DNA of 11,786 bases from Klebsiella pneumoniae (GTDB lineage: Bacteria > Bacteroidota > Bacteroidia > Flavobacteriales > Flavobacteriaceae). Below, in pieces: positions 7,585 through 11,786 of the stretch; positions within the stretch are counted from its first letter, which is position 1; each line of letters starts with the position of its first letter. A program made the position numbers and the translations under genes. Where the stretch lies: contig CALPPA020000036.1 of the NCBI GenBank assembly GCA_943325355.2, forward strand, positions 1 to 11,786, read 5' to 3'. Under the pieces are notes generated by a model. It did no database searches, was not told where the DNA came from, and saw only the letters and a program-made list of their open reading frames with translations.

Positions 7585-9183
7585 CTAATTCTTATGTTCA
7601 ACAAAAACATGTTTTACTTCTTCACCAGTTTCTACTAATCCATAAGCCTTTTTAAACCCAATTAATTTTACTTTGATATTTTCTTCTTTGGATTTAATTT
7701 TTTTAAATTCTTTTATCAAATCCAATACATCATGTGCTATATAAACAGTATCGGAAGCATTTATCTCTACTTTAGAATTTTCTGGAATAGAAGCTAAAGT
7801 TGATTTAATAGCTGCTTTGTTCAAAAACGAAACTTCTTGTGCTAAATCAATATGAATAACATCGCCATCATGGTATTCTTGTTTTCTGAAATTATAAGCT
7901 CTTTTCATATTTCCTTTCAAAATAAAAACGATACTAATTATCATTCCTAATGCTACACCTTTTAATAAATCAGTAAAAACAACGGCTAATAATGTAGCAA
8001 TAAACGGAATAAATTGGTATTTTCCTTTTTTCCAAAAGTGAATAATTGTTTTTGGATTTGCCAATTTATAGCCTATAAGTAAAAGAACAGCTGCTAGAGT
8101 GGCTAAAGGAATTTTATTCAAAATAGCTGGAATAGTTACAACGCTAATCAGTAATAAAACACCATGAATTACGGCTGACATTTTTGACTTAGCTCCAGCA
8201 CTATTATTAGCAGAAGTTCTTACCACAACAGATGTCATGGGTAACCCACCTAATAATGCACTTAACATATTTCCAATACCTTGAGCTTTTAACTCAATAT
8301 TAGTGTCGGTATATCTTTTTTGTTTATCCATTCTATCTGCTGCTTCAATGCATAGTAATGTTTCTATAGAGGCAACAATAGTAATAGTGATAGCAACTAT
8401 CCATACTTTTGAATTAAGAATTGCGGTAAAATCAGGAAACAAAAAAATACTTTTAAATTCTTCGATAGAACTTGGTACAGGTAAAGTTACCAGATGCTCA
8501 CTTTTTATTGAAAAACTACTTCCAGATAAAATAAAAAATTCATTTACAAGTATACTAACTATTACTGCAATAAGTGCTGGAGGAACTAATTTCAATTTTT
8601 TTAGAAATTCAACTTTAGTCCAAGCAATTAATATTATAAGAGAAATTACTGTAATGATTATTGACCCTAATTGAATGTGACTTAAGGTTTGAAATAATTC
8701 TGAGAAAGTATTCTCTCCATCTGTTTGAAGAAAGGCTAAATCGCCTTCATAGTCTTTATCATAACCAAAAGCATGTGGAATTTGTTTCAAAAAAATGATG
8801 ACACCTATTCCAGCTAACATTCCTTCAATTACATTGGTTGGAAAATAATTTGATATAGTTCCAGCTTTAATAAAACCTAATACAACTTGCATAATTCCAG
8901 CTATTAAAACCGCTAATAGAAAGGCATTAAAAGTGCCTAAATCAGTTATTGCTGTTAATACAATAGCAGTTAAACCCGCAGCTGGACCAGAAACACTTAA
9001 ATGTGATTTACTTAAAACTCCAACTACAATTCCTCCAACTACCCCAGAAATAATTCCTGAAAATAAAGGAGCACCACTTGCAAGTGCTATTCCTAAACAT
9101 AGTGGTAGTGCCACTAAAAAAACAACTAAACCTGAAGCAAAATCAGATTTAAGGTTGGTAAAAAGATTGGTTTTTTTTGTCAT
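7585..9183 (-). CDS. SulP family anion transporter with C-terminal STAS-like domain
   Basis: The protein has 532 residues with about ten or more hydrophobic segments between 15 and 425. SulP signatures are seen as the N-terminal DFASGLVVFLVALPLCLGIA (14-33), LSVSGPAAGLTAIV (62-75), SIETLLCIEAADRM (272-285) and GGLPMTSVVVRTSANNSAGA (312-331). Residues about 436-530 form a cytoplasmic alpha/beta STAS-like domain. SulP proteins move sulfate, bicarbonate or other anions, often with sodium or proton coupling. The short form and the beta-carbonic anhydrase gene nearby make bicarbonate a good candidate, since the cyanobacterial bicarbonate transporter BicA is a SulP protein; sulfate cannot be excluded. 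No TAnnTTTG box lies directly before it, so it is probably transcribed from the promoter at 9558-9587 through the small upstream gene, 38 nt away. The GNAT pseudogene begins 10 nt after its stop. Confidence 0.92.
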   Translation of the reverse strand: MTKKTNLFTNLKSDFASGLVVFLVALPLCLGIALASGAPLFSGIISGVVGGIVVGVLSKSHLSVSGPAAGLTAIVLTAITDLGTFNAFLLAVLIAGIMQVVLGFIKAGTISNYFPTNVIEGMLAGIGVIIFLKQIPHAFGYDKDYEGDLAFLQTDGENTFSELFQTLSHIQLGSIIITVISLIILIAWTKVEFLKKLKLVPPALIAVIVSILVNEFFILSGSSFSIKSEHLVTLPVPSSIEEFKSIFLFPDFTAILNSKVWIVAITITIVASIETLLCIEAADRMDKQKRYTDTNIELKAQGIGNMLSALLGGLPMTSVVVRTSANNSAGAKSKMSAVIHGVLLLISVVTIPAILNKIPLATLAAVLLLIGYKLANPKTIIHFWKKGKYQFIPFIATLLAVVFTDLLKGVALGMIISIVFILKGNMKRAYNFRKQEYHDGDVIHIDLAQEVSFLNKAAIKSTLASIPENSKVEINASDTVYIAHDVLDLIKEFKKIKSKEENIKVKLIGFKKAYGLVETGEEVKHVFVEHKN

Positions 9184-9215
9184 AATACTTAATTAAAAAT
9201 TTAACACAGAGATTT

Positions 9216-9237
9216 TTCACATTATATAAAATGTGAA
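9216..9237. repeat. 8-bp inverted repeat upstream of sulP
   Basis: Arms TTCACATT (9216-9223) and AATGTGAA (9230-9237) are perfect, with a 6-nt AT spacer. It lies 33-54 nt upstream of the sulP start and contains the stop codon of the preceding small gene. The order TCACA...TGTGA is the reverse of a CRP site (TGTGA...TCACA), so it is not a CRP operator. It is too AT-rich and lacks the U tract of an intrinsic terminator. Confidence 0.6.
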
Positions 9238-9551
9238 TTGTTGATTTTATTTTTTAAAATCAACAATGTATCATAATTGTTGGGGTGGGGGATAAATATT
9301 TTTGAAGCAATTTTATAGTGTTTGGATAAATTCTCAGACTGAATTAAATTAGAATTTGAAAAAGAAAAGTCGTTAGGGACGTAATCAATATCAAAACTAA
9401 ATACGGCTTCAATTTCTATGTTTGCTTTTTCTGGATCAGCATAACTAAAAAATACGGATGTATCTGTATTTTTCTTGATTACACTTACAATAGTTGGAGT
9501 AATAAGAAAGCTAGTAAAAACAAATAATAATAATTGTGTCTTTATCTTCAT
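9222..9551 (-). CDS. Small secreted or membrane-anchored hypothetical protein
   Basis: The protein has 109 residues from the ATG at 9551 (MKIKTQLLLFVF...); an in-frame TTG nine bases upstream is less likely because it is part of the -7 box. Residues 5-25 are a hydrophobic segment that may be a signal peptide or a single membrane anchor. The rest is Asn-, Ser- and Asp-rich with no Cys and no known motif (for example FSFSNSNLIQSENLSKHYK, then KIFIPHPNN). I recall similar unnamed proteins in flavobacteria but assign no function. Its last 15 codons coincide with two adjacent inverted repeats, so the DNA here may be constrained by RNA or DNA structure as well as coding. It is the first gene of the probable sulP operon and has a strong promoter directly before its start. 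Confidence 0.65.
   Translation of the reverse strand: MKIKTQLLLFVFTSFLITPTIVSVIKKNTDTSVFFSYADPEKANIEIEAVFSFDIDYVPNDFSFSNSNLIQSENLSKHYKIASKIFIPHPNNYDTLLILKNKINNSHFI
9237..9267. repeat. 13-bp perfect inverted repeat at the 3' end of the small gene
   Basis: Arms ATTGTTGATTTTA (9237-9249) and TAAAATCAACAAT (9255-9267) are perfect with a 5-nt T loop (an A loop in the - strand transcript). It overlaps the last codons of the hypothetical gene and directly abuts the 8-bp repeat at 9216-9237. No T tract follows it on either strand, so it is not a standard terminator. It could act as an mRNA processing or stability element, or an attenuator, between the small gene and sulP. Confidence 0.65.
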
Positions 9552-9557
9552 AGTATA

Positions 9558-9587
9558 CAAAATTAGAATTTAAGAAATGAAATCAAA
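9558..9587 (-). promoter_or_regulatory. Bacteroidota-type promoter for the sulP operon
   Basis: On the - strand TTTG (9587-9584) is followed after 18 nt by TAATTTTG (9565-9558). This fits the flavobacterial consensus of TTG near -33 and TAnnTTTG near -7. Only 6 nt separate the -7 box from the ATG at 9551, so transcription would begin at or just before the start codon, giving a leaderless or almost leaderless mRNA. Confidence 0.65.
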
Positions 9588-9986
9588 GCGATTGGATAAA
9601 ATTAAATTAACATCTACTATTTTTATTAAAAACAATTAGGAAATAAGTGTTATTGAAATCTAAGAATTGTAAAAAAAATAACGCCGTTCATTACTTATAA
9701 AACCATCCCCATCGATGTTGTTTTAACTTTTTTCGCTTAAAAATTTTTCCTTATTGTATCATTACAAGTCATTTTTTAATCAATTATTATTTAACTGTAT
9801 TTTTTTATAAAATATAATTACTATTATTTTTTATGGGGGTGTTTACCTTTTTTAGATTAAAATTATCAATTATTATGACTTTTTATATTAATTTTTTAAA
9901 AAAAGATTAAAAAATAGGGGGTATGATGTAATATTTAAATATTAATATAATAAAATAATATAAAAAAAATAGGGATACTATATTTT

Positions 9987-10015
9987 TTGACAATCATTTT
10001 TTGGTTATCGATAAT
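9987..10015 (+). promoter_or_regulatory. Candidate porin promoter, TTGACA-N17-GATAAT
   Basis: TTGACA (9987-9992) and GATAAT (10010-10015) are spaced by 17 nt, close to the general bacterial sigma-70 consensus but not the usual Bacteroidota form. It would give the porin mRNA a leader of about 200 nt. An alternative is the TAnnTTTG-type box TAGATTTG at 10074-10081, which lacks a clear -33 TTG. Which of the two is used cannot be told from sequence. Confidence 0.35.
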
Positions 10016-10187
10016 TCTTTCGTAAATAAGTCAAAAAACGGCTTTTTAAGTTTTTAAGTTTAACAAAAGGTAATAGATTTGCCTCAGGAAAAATATTTTT
10101 TTCTACACGAATTTACAACTGTAAAATGATGTTTTCTTAATTATTGAAAATGCATTTTGTAGGAATAAATTTAAAAAACTAAAATTA

Positions 10188-10211
10188 TTAAACAATTAAA
10201 CAATTAAACTA
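10188..10211 (+). repeat. Three tandem 8-bp units in the porin leader
   Basis: TTAAACAA occurs at 10188-10195 and 10196-10203, followed by TTAAACTA at 10204-10211, ending 8 nt before the ATG at 10220. Such unstructured, A-rich leaders without a Shine-Dalgarno sequence are usual for well-translated genes in Bacteroidota, so this probably marks an efficient translation start. Confidence 0.5.
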
Positions 10212-10219
10212 AAACAAAC

Positions 10220-11263
10220 ATGAAAAAAGTAACACTTATTTTAGCATTAACACTTACTAGCATAATGACATTTGCTCAAGATTCAGCTGAAAGTACACCA
10301 AAATCTACTCCATTAGAAATTTCGGGTTCTGGAGATTTGTATTACAAATATGATTTTGCAAAAACTCCAAATATCGGAACAAGTTTTGCTTCAGATCAAA
10401 ATTCTCTTTCTTTGGGTATGTTGGACATTGTTTTGAAAAAATCATTTGGGAAAGTTTCTTTTGTTGGTGAAGTTTCTTTTGGACCAAGAGGACAAAGTCA
10501 ATCAATCCCTAATGTGGATGATCAGTCATTTCACATTCAAAATTTGTATGCTACTTATGCATTCACGGATAAATTTAGCATGACTGCAGGATATATGGGG
10601 ACGTTTATTGGATATGAGGTAATTTCTCCAGTAGCAAATTTCCATTATTCTACGTCTTATATGTTTACAAACGGACCATTCCAAAACGCAGGTATCAAAG
10701 CTAACTACAAGATATCTGATAAATTTGGTGCAATGGTAGGTGTTTTTAACGATAAATGGAACGTATACACTGCAGATGAATCTAAAGGGTTAAATGCAAT
10801 TGGAGCGCAAGTTTCATATGCTAGTGGTCCAGTTAGTGCTTATCTTAACTTTTTAGATGGCTCTGTGAGCGGGACAATTATAGATTTGACTGCGACATTC
10901 CAATTGTCTGAAAAATTTAAATTAGGTTTAAATGCTGCTGATTTTTCTAACACAGGAGATGTAGGTTACACAGGTTTTGCGTTATACCCATCTGTTGCTA
11001 TTACTGATGCTTTTTCTTTAGGTTTGCGAGGGGAATATTTTAAGGCTAAGAAAGGGTCTGTTGAAGGAACTGATGTATATGGTATTGACGGAGATCAATC
11101 GGTAACCGCTTTTACTTTATCTGCTAATTATAAAGCAGGTGGATTTACTTTAATTCCAGAATTTAGATTAGATGGTAATTCTGAAGATCGTTTTAAGAAA
11201 TCTAATGGAGGTGACGTTGGTTCCGCTGCTCAAGCTACTTTAGCTGTTGTTTACGGGTTCTAA
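10220..11263 (+). CDS. Outer-membrane beta-barrel porin (BBP2/OmpL-like)
   Basis: The protein has 347 residues. A signal peptide (1-20, ending TFAQ) is followed by alternating hydrophobic/polar strands throughout and a C-terminal Phe (VVYGF), the usual outer-membrane insertion signal. Landmarks resembling the BBP2/OmpL-like porin family are the early barrel strand SLGMLDIVLKKSFGKVSFVG (64-83), FHYSTSYMFTNGPFQNAGIK (141-160) and the block MVGVFNDKW (172-180). It likely forms a channel for small anions or solutes in the outer membrane; the cargo is unknown. The gene has its own long upstream control region and a strong terminator 26 nt after the stop, so it appears to be monocistronic. Its place between a SulP transporter and a carbonic anhydrase makes passage of bicarbonate or a similar anion a possibility, but that is inference from position alone. 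Confidence 0.85.
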   Translation: MKKVTLILALTLTSIMTFAQDSAESTPKSTPLEISGSGDLYYKYDFAKTPNIGTSFASDQNSLSLGMLDIVLKKSFGKVSFVGEVSFGPRGQSQSIPNVDDQSFHIQNLYATYAFTDKFSMTAGYMGTFIGYEVISPVANFHYSTSYMFTNGPFQNAGIKANYKISDKFGAMVGVFNDKWNVYTADESKGLNAIGAQVSYASGPVSAYLNFLDGSVSGTIIDLTATFQLSEKFKLGLNAADFSNTGDVGYTGFALYPSVAITDAFSLGLRGEYFKAKKGSVEGTDVYGIDGDQSVTAFTLSANYKAGGFTLIPEFRLDGNSEDRFKKSNGGDVGSAAQATLAVVYGF

Positions 11264-11288
11264 TAAAATTTCAAAAATAATTTTTTTT

Positions 11289-11326
11289 ACTGCCAAGATG
11301 CTTTAGAGTGTTTTGGCAGTTTTTTT
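11289..11326 (+). terminator. Intrinsic terminator of the porin gene
   Basis: Arms ACTGCCAA (11289-11296) and TTGGCAGT (11313-11320) form a GC-containing 8-bp stem with a 16-nt loop. The T at 11320 plus TTTTTT (11321-11326) gives the U tract. It begins 26 nt after the porin stop. Confidence 0.85.
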
Positions 11327-11345
11327 ATTTTAATTTTTTCTATGA

Positions 11346-11381
11346 AAAAAGCGTATTGAAATTCTTTTCAATACGCTTTTT
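11346..11381. terminator. Bidirectional terminator between porin and carbonic anhydrase
   Basis: Arms AAAAAGCGTATTGAAA (11346-11361) and TTTCAATACGCTTTTT (11366-11381) form a perfect 16-bp stem with a TTCT loop. The outer A/T runs provide a U tract for either strand. It sits 60 nt beyond the carbonic anhydrase stop on the - strand and 82 nt beyond the porin stop on the + strand, fitting its place between convergent genes. Confidence 0.85.
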
Positions 11382-11440
11382 AAGTATTCAATTTTTTAAA
11401 GTACGAAACTTAAAATCTACTATTAAAATCTAGAAAAGAG

Positions 11441-11786
11441 TTAAAACTTCAATTGATACACTATGTCTAAATCCTTATTAGAGCTAATATTTACATCTAA
11501 ATCTGTGACAAAGCCAGAATTCAAACCATAAACCCAACCATGTAGAGTAAGGTCTTGACCACTTTTCCAGGCAGATTGAACAATAGATGTTTTAGCTAAA
11601 TCGAAAACTTGTTCTTTTACATTTATTTCTACAAAAGCATTGAATCGTTCATCTTCATTACTAATTGCATCCAAAAATTCTTGATGCAAACGATATACAT
11701 CTTTTATATGTCGAATCCAATTGTCAATAATTCCAATAGAATCATTCTTCATTGCTGCATTTATACCTCCACATCCAAAATGTCCG
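11441..11786 (-). CDS. Beta-class carbonic anhydrase, 3' part
   Basis: The 5' end lies beyond the window; 114 residues of the C-terminal part are visible. The open frame continues upstream of the internal Met at 11752 to the window edge and there reads GHFGCGGINAAM, which contains the second half of the zinc site of beta-carbonic anhydrases (His and Cys in HxxC; the first Cys and the Asp/Arg pair would be upstream). The remainder matches the family C-terminus: a helical region (IIDNWIRHIKDVYRL, then FVEINVKEQVFDL) and the closing strand HGWVYGLNSGFVTDL. The enzyme interconverts carbon dioxide and bicarbonate in the cytoplasm with bound zinc. A complete enzyme would be about 200-220 residues. 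It faces the porin gene and lies about 2.2 kb from sulP on the same strand, a neighbour relationship often seen in bacteria. Confidence 0.92.
   Translation of the reverse strand, partial: GHFGCGGINAAMKNDSIGIIDNWIRHIKDVYRLHQEFLDAISNEDERFNAFVEINVKEQVFDLAKTSIVQSAWKSGQDLTLHGWVYGLNSGFVTDLDVNISSNKDLDIVYQLKF

Larger units (their letters stand above)
9588..10219. other. 632-nt AT-rich region between divergent genes
   Basis: No coding potential was seen on either strand. The region holds G-run motifs in an otherwise A/T background: GGGGG at 9835-9839, AAATAGGGGGTAT around 9912-9924 and AAATAGGGATA around 9967-9977. It also holds a 16-bp palindrome TAATATTTAAATATTA (9929-9944), a 12-nt direct repeat ATCAATTATTAT (9779-9790 and 9865-9876), a TTATCGATAA palindrome (10005-10014), a tandem TTTTTAAG (10043-10058) and an AAAATGCATTTT palindrome (10147-10158). 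Its length and clustered motifs suggest a complex control region for the porin and perhaps for the divergent sulP operon. Confidence 0.55.

Noticed and set aside
8303..8674. Plus-strand open frame of 123 codons, and a similar one at 8933-9196.
   Set aside because: Both lie antisense within sulP, whose reading frame encodes clear SulP signatures. They show no recognisable protein features of their own.
9216..9237. CRP/FNR-like operator before sulP.
   Set aside because: The half-sites are in the order TCACA...TGTGA, the reverse of the CRP arrangement, and an FNR site (TTGAT...ATCAA) is not present.
9779..9876. Direct repeat ATCAATTATTAT as a sign of a repeat array or CRISPR.
   Set aside because: Only two copies, of low-complexity AT sequence, with no regular spacer units.

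Overview
The window looks like a chromosomal segment from a member of the Bacteroidota, most probably a Flavobacterium-like flavobacterium. The evidence is very low GC, A-rich leaders in place of Shine-Dalgarno sequences, -7 boxes of the form TAnnTTTG, and protein types typical of the group (SulP beside carbonic anhydrase, a BBP2-like porin, a YcbB-like L,D-transpeptidase lipoprotein). No mobile element, CRISPR array, tRNA or rRNA was seen.

Left part, + strand (1-6575): a small lipoprotein monohaem cytochrome and a YceI-like secreted protein form a pair 12 nt apart. After a 381-nt gap that ends in an inverted repeat, three tightly packed genes (gaps of 7 and 6 nt) encode a biotin carrier protein, a biotin carboxylase and a carboxyltransferase. 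Together these are a complete acyl-CoA carboxylase, most likely propionyl-CoA carboxylase. A YkuD-type L,D-transpeptidase follows with its own probable promoter.

Middle part, - strand (6646-9587): one likely operon reads leftward from a strong flavobacterial-type promoter at 9558-9587. It holds a small secreted hypothetical protein, a SulP anion transporter, a GNAT acetyltransferase broken by a one-base frameshift, and a second intact GNAT acetyltransferase. Two back-to-back hairpins sit at the junction of the hypothetical gene and sulP. The frameshifted GNAT is easily missed: only its 3' piece stands out as an ORF, but the missing N-terminus is present in another frame up to 7575.

Right part (9588-11786): an unusually long AT-rich gene-free region of about 630 nt contains repeated A-run/G-run motifs, palindromes and a TTGACA-N17-GATAAT promoter-like pair. 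It leads into a secreted outer-membrane beta-barrel porin on the + strand. Two strong hairpin terminators separate the porin from the 3' part of a beta-carbonic anhydrase on the - strand, which runs off the window.

One theme links several genes: inorganic carbon. The SulP transporter (possible bicarbonate importer), the carbonic anhydrase and the bicarbonate-consuming biotin-dependent carboxylase lie within about 10 kb. A functional link is inference. I found no clearly new multi-gene system. The best leads are the broken GNAT gene, the double hairpin before sulP, the apparently leaderless promoter at 9558, and the G-run motifs upstream of the porin.
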